The notes under the pieces: model-generated
The model's input: the letters and a program-made list of their open reading frames with translations, nothing else
The model's database searches: none
What the model was told of the DNA's origin: nothing
Source: CAXBNB01 sp040222275
Lineage (GTDB): Bacteria; Bacteroidota; Bacteroidia; Cytophagales; Cyclobacteriaceae
Direction of reading: 5' to 3'
Assembly: GCA_040222275.1 (NCBI GenBank)
Contig: JAVKDJ010000036.1
Location: 62,001-126,000, forward strand
Length of the DNA: 64,000 bases
Program-made: the position numbers and the translations under genes
Shown here: positions 18,096 through 27,375 of the stretch, piece after piece
How positions within the stretch are numbered: position 1 is the first letter of the stretch
How the letters are laid out: each line of letters starts with the position of its first letter

Positions 18096-18815
18096 TTATT
18101 GGTTTGCAAATACCTTCTTGAGCAAATCCGTAGTTCGTGCCAATGGATCTTTACGGATATTGGCCTCCTCCTTGGCGATGAGGGTAAACAGGCCATCAAT
18201 GGCCAATTGCGTTGCATAATCGTCAAGGTCAGGGTTTGCCTTCTGCACAAATGGGATTTTGTTGTATTTATCCACCAGGTCACCATAGTATTTCGTGGCA
18301 TTCACTTCATTGAGCGAGTTTTGCATCACGGGCTTAAACTTACCGGTCAGCTGGTCGCTTGTGGACTTTCTGAGGTATTCTGTTGCTGAGTTGGGCTCGC
18401 CCTTCAATATACTCCAGGCATCTTCTATGGTCATAGAAGTAATGGCACTTACAAATATGGGTTTTGCTTCTTTTGCAGCAGCCTCTGCTCCACGGTTCAG
18501 CGTCATCACAAATTTGTCCACTTCACCACCCAGACCAATGGCCGTGAGCTTATCGGCCACATTCTGGGCATCAGGGGGAAAAGGTATCTTGATTTGTGGG
18601 TTTTTAAAATAGCCATCCAACTGGCTGGCATTGTTAGATCCCTTGGTAATCCCATGCACCAGTGCCTCTTTCAGTCCGGAAGCTACATCCCCGGAAGTCA
18701 GGGGGGTGTCCTCATTCAGGTAGTCTCCCACTGCATCTTGTACTTGCTGTAGTTGCTGGGCTGTACACGAGGTAATGATTAAGAAACTGAGTATATAAAT
18801 AGCTACATTTTTCAT
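18096..18815 (-). CDS. DUF4197 domain lipoprotein
   Basis: A 240-residue predicted lipoprotein: MKNVAIYILSFLIITSC supplies a signal with a lipobox cysteine at residue 17, followed by an all-helical DUF4197 domain (SGLKEALVHGITKGSNNAS; IPFPPDAQNVADKL; DAWSILKGEPNSATEYLRKST). The family function is unknown. Longer starts are possible at 18833 (MKKRKPMKN) and 18887; the chosen one fits a compact signal peptide. It is a single gene, convergent with nothing and separated from mlaE by 108 bp. Confidence 0.88.
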   Translation of the reverse strand: MKNVAIYILSFLIITSCTAQQLQQVQDAVGDYLNEDTPLTSGDVASGLKEALVHGITKGSNNASQLDGYFKNPQIKIPFPPDAQNVADKLTAIGLGGEVDKFVMTLNRGAEAAAKEAKPIFVSAITSMTIEDAWSILKGEPNSATEYLRKSTSDQLTGKFKPVMQNSLNEVNATKYYGDLVDKYNKIPFVQKANPDLDDYATQLAIDGLFTLIAKEEANIRKDPLARTTDLLKKVFANQ

Positions 18816-19025
18816 GGGTTTTCTTTTTTTCATAAATCTGATTCGAATATAGTGGAAAACAATTCTCTGTTCGAATAATTGTATCAATCAATGAAAAATC
18901 ACTCTCAGATTTAATATAAAGGTTCGAGGCTGACATCATTTTTTGTGCAAAAAAGCATTCATTATAAGATATAAGAAATAAATTCGTCCGCTTGAAAAAA
19001 GCCCTTTTCAGGAAAGTTTAAATCA

Positions 19026-20279
19026 ATGAAAATTGAGATGAAGGAAATATTTGCAGAGATCATAACCATAGGGGACGAAATTTTGTTTGGACAAATCACC
19101 GATACAAACAGCCAGTGGATCAGCGCCGAACTGGACAAAATCGGGATAAAAACCAGAAGAAAAACCTCTGTGAGCGATAAAGAACCTGAAATAGTAGCAG
19201 CGTTGAAAGAAGCTGAAGCCAGGGTGGACATTGTTCTGATGACAGGGGGACTGGGCCCAACCAAAGACGACCTCACCAAAGGGGTGTTGGCTAGGTATTT
19301 CAATGTTGGCCTTGAAAGAGACGAGGTAACCTACAATGAAGTCAAAAATTATTTTGAAAAAAGGGGACGCGTATTCGACGAACTCAACTGGGGACAAGCC
19401 GACATTCCGTCCAATTGTACCCGTGTACAAAACAAATACGGAACAGCTCCAGGTATGTGGTTTGAGGAGAACGGTACCGTGTATGTGTCAATGCCCGGCG
19501 TTCCTTATGAAATGAAAGCCATGATCACTGACACAGTTCTCCAAAAACTGAAGGAAAAATACGCTTTGCCTGCTATCCATCATAAAATGATCCGAACCGT
19601 GGGGATAGGTGAATCCTGGCTGGCCGACAAAATATCGGATTGGGAAGACAACCTGCCCGAACACATGAAACTAGCCTACTTGCCCGGTATGTGGCAGGTG
19701 CGCCTCCGGCTAACAGGTGTAGGCACCAACAAGGAGGAACTTGAAAAAGAAATTGAAGCGGAATTTTCCAAGGTTTTCCCTATCATAGAACAATATATAT
19801 TTGGATATGAAAACACAGAACTGGAGGAAGCGGTTGGCTCCCTTCTTTCAGCTAAAAAGCTCACCATTGGGTTTGCCGAGAGTTGTACAGGCGGGTACAT
19901 CTCCCATCTGATCACCTCTATTCCCGGCAGTTCACGTTATATGGCTGGCTCTATAGTAGCATACAGCAATGAGGTGAAAACCAAACAACTTGGAGTCAAC
20001 CCGGAGACCCTCGAAAAGCACGGGGCAGTCAGTGAGGAAACGGCCATAGAAATGGCCCGGGGAGTGAGAAAAAAACTCGGAACTGACATAGGTTTTTCAT
20101 CCACAGGCATAGCCGGGCCCTCTGGCGGCTCAGAAGAAAAACCTGTAGGAACAATCTGGCTCGCATTTTCCAGCAAGGAAAAGACAAAAACCATAAAATT
20201 AAATTTGGGTGGTACCCGCGAACTTAATATAAAATATAGTGCGGTAAATGCCTTGAATTTGATCAGGCTAAGTTTGTGA
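19026..20279 (+). CDS. cinA: CinA family nicotinamide-nucleotide amidohydrolase
   Basis: A 417-residue two-domain protein. The N-terminal MoaB-like/COG1058 domain has ITIGDEILFGQITDTNSQWI and MTGGLGPTKDDLT. The C-terminal CinA amidase domain has the Ser in IGFAESCTGG and IGFSSTGIAGPSGG. The C-domain deamidates nicotinamide mononucleotide in NAD salvage; the N-domain is associated with ADP-ribose pyrophosphatase activity. The length is normal for the full-length form. A second ATG 12 nt downstream is an alternative start. It lies just before the E2 gene, but a promoter-like box separates them. Confidence 0.96.
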   Translation: MKIEMKEIFAEIITIGDEILFGQITDTNSQWISAELDKIGIKTRRKTSVSDKEPEIVAALKEAEARVDIVLMTGGLGPTKDDLTKGVLARYFNVGLERDEVTYNEVKNYFEKRGRVFDELNWGQADIPSNCTRVQNKYGTAPGMWFEENGTVYVSMPGVPYEMKAMITDTVLQKLKEKYALPAIHHKMIRTVGIGESWLADKISDWEDNLPEHMKLAYLPGMWQVRLRLTGVGTNKEELEKEIEAEFSKVFPIIEQYIFGYENTELEEAVGSLLSAKKLTIGFAESCTGGYISHLITSIPGSSRYMAGSIVAYSNEVKTKQLGVNPETLEKHGAVSEETAIEMARGVRKKLGTDIGFSSTGIAGPSGGSEEKPVGTIWLAFSSKEKTKTIKLNLGGTRELNIKYSAVNALNLIRLSL

Positions 20280-20307
20280 ATTATGTGCATAATAGCCCCT
20301 AAATCGT

Positions 20308-20315
20308 TAACTTTG
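20308..20315 (+). promoter_or_regulatory. -7 box upstream of the E2 gene
   Basis: TAACTTTG is an exact TAnnTTTG match, 33 nt before the E2 ATG. No TTG is seen at the usual -33 distance. Confidence 0.4.
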
Positions 20316-20348
20316 GGCGAATAAACCCAAAAGCTAAATAGGAAAAAT

Positions 20349-21650
20349 ATGGCTCTAGTTGAAATGGTAATGCCCAAAATGGGCGAGAGCATTATGGAAG
20401 GAACTGTCCTTTCCTGGTTGAAGCAGGTAGGCGACACTATAGAGGAAGACGAATCGGTACTGGAAGTAGCAACAGATAAAGTAGATACAGAAGTGCCTTC
20501 TATTTATGCAGGGGTCCTGAAAGAAATTTTGGCCCAGGAAGGTGATGTCATCTCTGTAGGTAAGCCCATAGCCATCATAGAAACAGATCAGGAAAAAGTG
20601 GGGAGCGAACAATTGGTCGATACTGATCCGGAAGAAAATGCCGAAGCTATACTGGAAGACGTGGCTTCAATCAGTGAATCGTTAAAACCCGAAGCGCCAG
20701 CCCCGGTTGTATCGTCCACCACCTCAGATTCCTCACGGTTTTATTCCCCCCTGGTACTGAATATTGCCAAGGAAGAAAATATTTCAAGGGCAGAGTTGGA
20801 AGCCATTCCTGGCACAGGCAGTGAAGGACGCGTAACCAAAAAAGATATGCTTGCCTACGTGAAGGCGCGCAAAAGTTCCGTACAAACGCCAGAGCTTGCA
20901 CCATCCAATGGTTCTGCCCCACAGCCGGTAGCTTTCTCGGGCGAGGATGAGATCATCGAAATGGACAGGATGAGGCGAATGATTGCGGACCGTATGCTCG
21001 AATCAAAACGAATCGCACCACACGTGACGTCCTTCGTGGAAGCAGATATGTCTCGTGTTGTGGCCTGGAGAAGCAAAAACAAGAGGATATTTCAGGAGAG
21101 GGAAGGGCAGCCGCTTACTTTTACACCTATTTTTATAGAAGCAGTGGTCAACGCCATCAAGGACTACCCCATGATCAATATTTCTGTAGATGGCCACAAA
21201 ATCATCAAGAAAAAAGCGATCAATATAGGCATGGCTGTAGCATTGCCTTCTGGCAACCTCATCGTGCCTGTAATCCACAACGCTGATCAACTGAGCATTA
21301 GCGCCATTTCTTTGAAAGTAAACGACCTGGCAAAGAGGGCAAGAAACAACCAACTGACCCCAGACGACCTGTCAGGAGGCACCTATACCATATCCAATGT
21401 AGGATCATTCGGAAATGTGATGGGCACGCCCATATTGGTTCAGCCGCAAGTAGGCATTCTCGCCCTGGGCACCATTCAGAAAAAACCTGCCGTCATCGAA
21501 ACTCCCCAGGGCGACTTTGTAGGGGTACGTCACAAAATGTTTCTTTCTCACTCCTACGACCACAGGGTCGTAGATGGTGCATTGGGAGGCATGTTTGTAA
21601 GAAGGGTGGCCGATTATTTGGAAAAATTTGACGACACCAGGGCAATTTAA
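20349..21650 (+). CDS. Dihydrolipoamide acyltransferase (E2) of a 2-oxoacid dehydrogenase complex
   Basis: A 433-residue E2 subunit. One lipoyl domain (residues 1-78) carries the target lysine in ATDKVDTEVPS. An acidic and Pro/Ala-rich linker leads to a peripheral subunit-binding domain (residues 134-172, FYSPLVLNIAKEENIS...GRVTKKDML). The catalytic domain ends with SHSYDHRVVDG, containing the His and Asp of the active site. Sequence alone does not separate pyruvate from branched-chain substrate, though a single lipoyl domain and the EMVMPKMGESI start are common in branched-chain E2. E1 and E3 genes are not in the window. Confidence 0.92.
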   Translation: MALVEMVMPKMGESIMEGTVLSWLKQVGDTIEEDESVLEVATDKVDTEVPSIYAGVLKEILAQEGDVISVGKPIAIIETDQEKVGSEQLVDTDPEENAEAILEDVASISESLKPEAPAPVVSSTTSDSSRFYSPLVLNIAKEENISRAELEAIPGTGSEGRVTKKDMLAYVKARKSSVQTPELAPSNGSAPQPVAFSGEDEIIEMDRMRRMIADRMLESKRIAPHVTSFVEADMSRVVAWRSKNKRIFQEREGQPLTFTPIFIEAVVNAIKDYPMINISVDGHKIIKKKAINIGMAVALPSGNLIVPVIHNADQLSISAISLKVNDLAKRARNNQLTPDDLSGGTYTISNVGSFGNVMGTPILVQPQVGILALGTIQKKPAVIETPQGDFVGVRHKMFLSHSYDHRVVDGALGGMFVRRVADYLEKFDDTRAI

Positions 21651-22083
21651 GGATCAAGCAGATAACCTGTGGGGTAATTGTATCTTTCCAAGAAAGCTAA
21701 ATTTAGCAGAACTTAACAATTTTCGTTTGTAACCCGGATTGTTCCTGTCCCATCGGCATGTGCTTTGCTACGCAATGACACACGTCCAGAACAGTCACAA
21801 ACCTCTAGGAACCACTTTTTAGAAGGAAGGATGTCCATTAGGACTCTACCAACGGCCACTCAAAGCGTCATGTCGCAATGCAATGCCCGCCAGCCGGCGA
21901 GGCTGGGAGACATCTTTGCCGAAACAAAAAACTGCCCAATTGGTAAAGATTCCTTCCTGCCTCGCCGAAGGCGGGCGCTTTGCTGCGGAATGACTTTCCC
22001 GAAACTGGTGCAAACCTTCAAATATTTTTTTAAAAGCTAAATAAGACTTTTTCTGGATACCCCACAGAAATTCCGCTTGATCC
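21651..22083. mobile_element. MITE-like non-coding element with terminal inverted repeats
   Basis: Directly after the E2 stop codon, GGATCAAGCAGATAACC followed by TGTGGGGTA (21651-21676) is inverted at 22058-22083 (reverse complement GGATCAAGCGGAATTTC then TGTGGGGTA). Inside are a repeated GCTTTGCTrCGnAATGAC motif in direct orientation (near 21760 and 21977) and its reverse complement (GCGTCATGTCGCAATGC), plus G/C-rich palindromic stretches such as GCCTCGCCGAAGGCGGGC. No transposase or convincing gene is present. The features fit a small non-autonomous mobile element or a dispersed palindromic repeat cluster. Confidence 0.55.
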
Positions 22084-22246
22084 TAACTTAACCTCCTGAT
22101 CTTTTGGCCCTGGTCATAGAAAAACAAGTACCCTTTTTGAAGGTCAATAGCTAACAACCAACTACAATTAGGATAATCTCGTTCATCCGGGCTCTTTGCT
22201 AAAGACAAGGATTCTTCCCCATTCCCTATATATAAGACATTGAGAA

Positions 22247-22276
22247 GCCTGTCCGGAAATCCGGACAGGCTTTTTT
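22247..22276 (+). terminator. Strong rho-independent terminator upstream of amt
   Basis: GCCTGTCCGG/CCGGACAGGC (22247-22256 with 22261-22270) with a 4-nt loop, followed by six T residues. It lies 189 bp before the amt start. It may end transcription from the E2 gene or act on the amt leader. The rest of 22277-22464 is A/T-rich and holds the amt promoter region. Confidence 0.85.
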
Positions 22277-22464
22277 CATTATTAGCCATTGGAAGCCAAT
22301 TTTATGGCTCACAACAGCATTTCACCTTATTAATGATAAAAAATTACCCAATATTTATTATTATTGCCAATTAATTTGATTTTTTAGTGTAAAATTTATC
22401 CTGTTTCACGTAAATATTTATAATTTTTAAAATCATTAGTTAAAAAATAAACCCACTACTCACG

Positions 22465-23754
22465 ATGAATCGAAAATTCTTAACAATCTTGATGATGGCA
22501 TTGACAATGCCATTTTTTGGTTACTCTCAGGACGCCTCCCTAAATACAGGCGATACTGCCTGGATGCTCATTGCCACTGCACTCGTCATGCTCATGACAC
22601 CAGCCGGCCTTACACTATTCTATGGTGGCCTTACCCAGCGGAAAAGTGTACTCAATACTATTGGAATGAGCTATACCGCTTTTTGCACTGCTACCGTAGT
22701 TTGGGTAGTGGTCGGATACAGCCTTGCCTTTGGTGAAGGAAATGGCATAATAGGAGGGCTTGATTATTTCATGCTCAGTAACATCAAAATCACTGACCTG
22801 TCGGGCACTATCCCTCACCTCCTTTTTGTGATGTTTCAGGGAACATTTGCTGCCATAGCAGTGGCCCTGGTAAGTGGCTCTATCATAGAAAGGGTTAAAT
22901 TTTCCACCTGGTTTATATTTTCTATCCTATGGGTAGCTCTCATCTACTCACCCATAGCTCATATGGTATGGGGAGGTGGCTGGTTAAGCAACCACGGCGA
23001 GCTTGATTTTGCTGGCGGAACAGTGATCCATATCAATGCGGGAATTTCAGGCTTGGTACTGGTGTACTTACTAGGAAATAGAAAAGACCACAACAACACA
23101 GATCACAAACCTTCATCTACCAAACTGATGCTCCTGGGCAGCTCATTGCTTTGGTTCGGTTGGTTTGGTTTCAATGGAGGCAGTCAGTTGGCGGCAGATT
23201 TTGTAGCCGCCAATGCCCTTTTGGTAACCAACGTAGCTGCTGCTGCAGGTGGACTTGCCTGGTTGATCATAGAATGGTCTTCCACAGACAAAAAGCCGAC
23301 ATTGCTGGGATCGGCTTCCGGGGTTGTTTCTGGACTTGTGGGCATCACCCCTGCTTCAGGCTATGTAGATGTGACAGGTGCACTTGTTATCGGCCTCTTT
23401 TCCGGGGCAATAGGCTACTTTGGCGTGGTGAAACTCAAAAGCATGCTTGGCTATGACGATACACTGGACGTATTTGGTATTCATGGCCTTGTTGGGATTT
23501 TCGGGGCAATAGCCACAGGCTTCCTTGCCAACCCGGAAGTAAACGGTGCTACCGGCTTGTTCTATGGCAACCCAGGGCAAGTACTGTCCCAGTTGCTCGC
23601 CGTTGGTGCTACCATAGTATTCTCAGGGATCGGCTCTGCAATCCTATTCAGGGCCACCACACTCATAACAGGTGGAGGGCGTGTAGCCGGGGCACTCGAA
23701 GATCAAGGCATGGACATTGGCTATCATGGCGAGGAAAGTTTTGACACCATTTAA
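22465..23754 (+). CDS. amt: Ammonium transporter (Amt family)
   Basis: A 429-residue ammonium channel. The first 23 residues are a cleavable signal-like segment, followed by DTAWMLIATALVMLMTPAGLTLFYGGL, the family signature at helix 1, and the helix 5 motif VWGGGWLSNHGELDFAGGTVIHINAG containing the first pore histidine. The second is in DVFGIHGLVG. About 11 membrane helices are present. No glnK (PII) gene is adjacent, unlike in many bacteria. The gene stands alone between two terminators. Confidence 0.96.
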   Translation: MNRKFLTILMMALTMPFFGYSQDASLNTGDTAWMLIATALVMLMTPAGLTLFYGGLTQRKSVLNTIGMSYTAFCTATVVWVVVGYSLAFGEGNGIIGGLDYFMLSNIKITDLSGTIPHLLFVMFQGTFAAIAVALVSGSIIERVKFSTWFIFSILWVALIYSPIAHMVWGGGWLSNHGELDFAGGTVIHINAGISGLVLVYLLGNRKDHNNTDHKPSSTKLMLLGSSLLWFGWFGFNGGSQLAADFVAANALLVTNVAAAAGGLAWLIIEWSSTDKKPTLLGSASGVVSGLVGITPASGYVDVTGALVIGLFSGAIGYFGVVKLKSMLGYDDTLDVFGIHGLVGIFGAIATGFLANPEVNGATGLFYGNPGQVLSQLLAVGATIVFSGIGSAILFRATTLITGGGRVAGALEDQGMDIGYHGEESFDTI

Positions 23755-23787
23755 TTAAGATCGTTTAGACTTATTATGTAACTAAAA

Positions 23788-23827
23788 ACAAACAGCAATC
23801 GGGTAAACCGGTTGCTGTTTGTTTTTA
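23788..23827 (+). terminator. Rho-independent terminator after amt
   Basis: ACAAACAGCAATCGG pairs with CCGGTTGCTGTTTGT (one G-T pair) around a 5-nt loop, followed by TTTTAT. Confidence 0.85.
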
Positions 23828-23927
23828 TATGGGTATTCATTCAGCTCGCACTTAGGTTCTGCCTTTCAATGGTTATGGGGTTTGAAAAAAAAATCACTTA
23901 ATTGGCTTCCATATTTACTTCATACTT

Positions 23928-24422
23928 ATGATTGAAATACTCAAAGCCACCACAGATCACCACATAGCCAAAATCGAGAGCCTGGCCAATGAAATATGGA
24001 GGGAACACTACACCCCAATCATTGGTATCGATCAGGTGGTATATATGCTCCAAAAGTTTCAGTCAACTGAAGCCATTGAGTATCAAATAAAAACAGGGTA
24101 TGAGTACTTTCTCATTTCACACAACAAAAGGGCAGTTGGGTATTTAAGTTTGAAAAATGAAAACGACGGTGTTTTTCTGAGTAAAATATATGTGCTGGCT
24201 AATCAAAGGGGATTGGGCATTGGAGCTGAAACCATTGGATTTGTTGAGAAATACGCAAGAAAAAAGCGCAAACCAAAAATCAGGTTAACGGTAAATAAGA
24301 ACAACCTGAAGAGTAAAAAAGCCTATGAGAAATTAGGGTTTGTAGAGTGTGGTACTGTTGTCGCAGATATTGGACATGGGTATGTAATGGATGATTACGC
24401 CATGGAAAAGACGGTAACCTGA
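23928..24422 (+). CDS. GNAT family N-acetyltransferase
   Basis: A 164-residue GNAT enzyme. The acetyl-CoA-binding motif A is LSKIYVLANQRGLGIGAETIGFV (Q-R-G-L-G-I-G pattern) and motif B contains AYEKLGFVECGTV. Such proteins transfer an acetyl group from acetyl-CoA to an amine; the substrate is not apparent. It stands alone between amt and nuoA. Confidence 0.93.
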   Translation: MIEILKATTDHHIAKIESLANEIWREHYTPIIGIDQVVYMLQKFQSTEAIEYQIKTGYEYFLISHNKRAVGYLSLKNENDGVFLSKIYVLANQRGLGIGAETIGFVEKYARKKRKPKIRLTVNKNNLKSKKAYEKLGFVECGTVVADIGHGYVMDDYAMEKTVT

Positions 24423-24526
24423 CCATCCATGCCATCTCCCGGCCCTTATTGACAATCTACCATACAAAAAACAAAAAATACCAGCACGGTGTGCTCACAT
24501 TCTTTTAATTTTAAGTTTTGATTCAG

Positions 24527-24997
24527 ATGATAGAGCTTTCACCATATCAAATCATACTTCTCTTCGCTATTGGCGGGCTGATTGGCGTAGCAGCACCCTT
24601 GCTATTGGGCAAGCTTATCAGGCCAAACAGGCCCAATGAAGAGAAAAACACCAGTTATGAATGTGGTGAAGACCCCACAGGTAGCGCCTGGGGAAAATTC
24701 AATATTAGGTTTTATGTCATCGCTTTGATATTTATCCTTTTTGAAACCGAATTGGTGTTTCTTTTCCCCTGGGCAATCGTATTTGGCGATCAGGGTATGA
24801 TTGAAGCGACCAATGGCGTTTGGGGCAAGTTTGCCTTTGTCGAAATGCTCATTTTCATAATCATCCTCGCTCTGGGGCTGGCCTATGTCTGGGCAAAGGG
24901 CTTTTTGGAATGGGACAAACCCAAACTGGAAATCAAAAAATTTGACTCCAAAATACCAGATGAGCTCTACACTCAAATAAACGAAAAATACTCCTGA
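24527..24997 (+). CDS. nuoA: NADH-quinone oxidoreductase subunit A
   Basis: A 156-residue complex I membrane subunit with three helices. Recognised from the family block NTSYECGEDPTGSAWGKFNIRFYVIALIFILFETELVFLFPW (residues 40-85), whose Cys loop lies at the quinone entrance. The frame extends to TTG 24518, but the ATG at 24527 is preferred. Its stop overlaps the nuoB start (TGATG). It is the first gene of nuoABCD. Confidence 0.96.
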   Translation: MIELSPYQIILLFAIGGLIGVAAPLLLGKLIRPNRPNEEKNTSYECGEDPTGSAWGKFNIRFYVIALIFILFETELVFLFPWAIVFGDQGMIEATNGVWGKFAFVEMLIFIIILALGLAYVWAKGFLEWDKPKLEIKKFDSKIPDELYTQINEKYS

Positions 24998-25512
24998 TGC
25001 AGCAGAATGGCCAATCAAACAATGCGGGTGTGATAGTAAGCAAACTCGAGGACCTCACCAACTGGGCCAGGCTCTCCAGCATCTGGCCAATGGGATTTGG
25101 CCTTGCATGCTGTGCTATAGAAATGATGGGGAGCATGGCCTCAGGTTATGACCTGGACAGGTTTGGGGTAGTGCCCCGCGCATCCCCCAGGCTTTCGGAC
25201 GTGATGATCGTGGCAGGAACAGTTACTTACAAAATGGCCGATAGGGTGCGTCGGTTGTATGAACAGATGGCAGAGCCAAGGTATGTTATCTCCATGGGGT
25301 CTTGCGCCAATTGTGGTGGGCCATATTGGGAGCACGGCTACCATGTAGTGAAGGGTGTGGATAAAATCATCCCGGTTGATGTGTATGTGCCAGGTTGCCC
25401 CCCGCGTCCTGAAGCCCTGATCGGTGGGATTATCAAACTGAGGGAGAAAATAGATGGCGAATCACTGATTGCCCCAAAAGGCCTGATCAACGCCATGAAA
25501 CAAAATGCATAG
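24997..25512 (+). CDS. nuoB: NADH-quinone oxidoreductase subunit B
   Basis: A 171-residue peripheral-arm subunit that holds the terminal 4Fe-4S cluster N2 next to the quinone site. The cluster cysteines are visible: the CC pair in GFGLACCAIEM, the third in GSCANCGG and the fourth in VPGCPPRPE. It begins one base inside the nuoA stop and is followed after 3 nt by nuoC. Confidence 0.98.
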   Translation: MQQNGQSNNAGVIVSKLEDLTNWARLSSIWPMGFGLACCAIEMMGSMASGYDLDRFGVVPRASPRLSDVMIVAGTVTYKMADRVRRLYEQMAEPRYVISMGSCANCGGPYWEHGYHVVKGVDKIIPVDVYVPGCPPRPEALIGGIIKLREKIDGESLIAPKGLINAMKQNA

Positions 25513-25515
25513 GTT

Positions 25516-26016
25516 TTGAAAAGTTTTAGCGAAGTAAAGGAAATACTTCTGTCCACTTTTGGCGAGGAAGTAATATTGGGTGAAGGTGCCAACAGCACCC
25601 CAAAATCGTTGCTGGTCAAAGCAGATCAAATTGATCTGGTTTGTAAGGAGCTCCTCCAAAACCCCGGGACATATTTTGATTTGTTGTCGTGCCTCACCGG
25701 ACTGGACAATGGCCCTGAAAAAGATACCATGGAAGTGATCTACAACCTCTATTCTATTCCGTTTGATATTTCCCTGATGCTGAAAGTAGAAGTTCCCAGA
25801 AAAGACCCCCACGTACCTTCTGTGTCCCATATTTGGAGCACCGCCAATTGGCACGAGCGGGAAGCTTTCGACCTGCTGGGCATCCACTTTACAGGACACC
25901 CGGACCTTCGGCGAATTTTGATGCCTGCAGACTGGGAAGGCCATCCATTGCAAAAGGACTATACAGAACCCGAAAGGTACCGGGGAATGGAAACAGTAAG
26001 AAATGAAGAAGAATAA
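25516..26016 (+). CDS. nuoC: NADH-quinone oxidoreductase subunit C
   Basis: A 166-residue subunit of the 30-kDa family, recognised from VSHIWSTANWHEREAFDLLGIHFTGHPDLRRILMP. It is not fused to nuoD here, unlike the NuoCD form of some bacteria. The start is a TTG at 25516 (MKSFSEVKEILLS), 3 nt after the nuoB stop; no ATG is available at the N-terminus. The stop overlaps the nuoD ATG by one base. Confidence 0.95.
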   Translation: MKSFSEVKEILLSTFGEEVILGEGANSTPKSLLVKADQIDLVCKELLQNPGTYFDLLSCLTGLDNGPEKDTMEVIYNLYSIPFDISLMLKVEVPRKDPHVPSVSHIWSTANWHEREAFDLLGIHFTGHPDLRRILMPADWEGHPLQKDYTEPERYRGMETVRNEEE

Positions 26017-27230
26017 TGCCTGAAGTACAATATTCATATCATAAAGATAACCTGGCCAAATCCGAGCCAAACATTTACCATAAGGGCAACCTTCGCTCTG
26101 AGGAAATGGTCATCAACATTGGGCCCCAGCATCCATCTACCCATGGCGTGCTCAGACTGGAAGTGGTGACTGATGGCGAGATTGTCGTGGATGTGGTACC
26201 CCACCTGGGCTACCTGCACAGGTGCTTCGAAAAACACGGTGAATCTGTTCCATTCAATCAGGTCATTCCCTTTGTAGATAGGATGGACTATATGGCTGCC
26301 ATGAACAACGAACATGCCTATGCTATGGGCGTGGAACGGATGCTAGGCATACAGGATCAAATACCCAAACGTGTTGAATACATCCGTGTGCTGGTCGCAG
26401 AACTCAACCGAATAGCGTCACACTTTGTGGCCATTGGCACATACGGCCTGGATATCGGGGCTGTTACCCCTTTTCTGTGGGTGATGCGCGACAGGGAACA
26501 CATTTTAAGAATGTTGGAGTGGGTAAGTGGGGCACGAATGCTCTACAATTATATATGGATTGGCGGATTGTTTTACGACCTGCCGGTAGGGTTTGAGGAA
26601 AGGTGCGCCCAATTCATCAACTACCTGAAACCTAAACTCAAGGAGCTCGATGACATCCTGGTAAACAACAAAATATTCATTGACCGAACTGCCAACGTAG
26701 GTGTACTCCACCGCGACCTGGCGATCAATTATGGTGTTACAGGACCTATGCTAAGGGCATCAGGTCTCAAATTCGACCTACGGAAAGTAGATGGTTACTC
26801 GGTCTATCCTGAACTGAACTTTAATGTACCTATTGGCAAAGGCGAAAAAGGGCAACTGGGCGATTGCTGGGACCGGACATGGGTACGTGCTGAAGAATGC
26901 AAAGAGTCGGTGAAGATTATAGAACAATGTCTGGCTAAACTCCACGGAGAGCACAAAAGAAGCAAAGCCTTTGACCCCAGACAGGTTGTACCTAAAAAAA
27001 TACGGCCCAAGGCACAAGACCTCTATGTGCGTTCAGAAAACCCAAAAGGTGAAGTAGGGTTCTTTTTCAGGGCTGACGGAAGATCGGATATCGCCCTTAG
27101 GTGCAAGGCACGCTCCTGTTGCTTTTCCAATTTATCCATATTGGCGGAGTTGTCCAAAGGCCACATGGTAGCAGACCTTATAGCCATAGTGGGTTCGCTG
27201 GATTTGGTTTTGGGCGAGGTGGACAGGTAG
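26016..27230 (+). CDS. nuoD: NADH-quinone oxidoreductase subunit D
   Basis: A 404-residue 49-kDa subunit lining the quinone cavity. Signature blocks: NIGPQHPSTHGVLRLEV (residues 32-48), the HRCFEK and ERMLGI segments, and the C-terminal AIVGSLDLVLGEVDR. Complete and of normal length. It is the last gene of this cluster: nuoE, nuoF, nuoG and nuoH do not follow, and the next gene (27376) is an unrelated NAD(P)HX repair enzyme. Confidence 0.98.
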   Translation: MPEVQYSYHKDNLAKSEPNIYHKGNLRSEEMVINIGPQHPSTHGVLRLEVVTDGEIVVDVVPHLGYLHRCFEKHGESVPFNQVIPFVDRMDYMAAMNNEHAYAMGVERMLGIQDQIPKRVEYIRVLVAELNRIASHFVAIGTYGLDIGAVTPFLWVMRDREHILRMLEWVSGARMLYNYIWIGGLFYDLPVGFEERCAQFINYLKPKLKELDDILVNNKIFIDRTANVGVLHRDLAINYGVTGPMLRASGLKFDLRKVDGYSVYPELNFNVPIGKGEKGQLGDCWDRTWVRAEECKESVKIIEQCLAKLHGEHKRSKAFDPRQVVPKKIRPKAQDLYVRSENPKGEVGFFFRADGRSDIALRCKARSCCFSNLSILAELSKGHMVADLIAIVGSLDLVLGEVDR

Positions 27231-27375
27231 AACCTAAACCACATAACTTCAGAACGCCTCCTTCACACCTCCGGTATTCCAAATCAATAAAGCCCACATT
27301 CCCTTATTGGTGGCATCCATTTTGTTTGGTCGGTGTTGACTACCCGGTTATTTCGCTTTTTACTATTTTTATAAT

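Noticed and set aside
21765..22289. Open frames inside and after the MITE-like element (plus 21765-22040, minus 22083-22289)
   Set aside because: They arise from palindromic repeat and terminator sequence and show no protein features.
22247..22464. A riboswitch in the amt leader
   Set aside because: Only a simple terminator hairpin is visible; no conserved aptamer core could be recognised.
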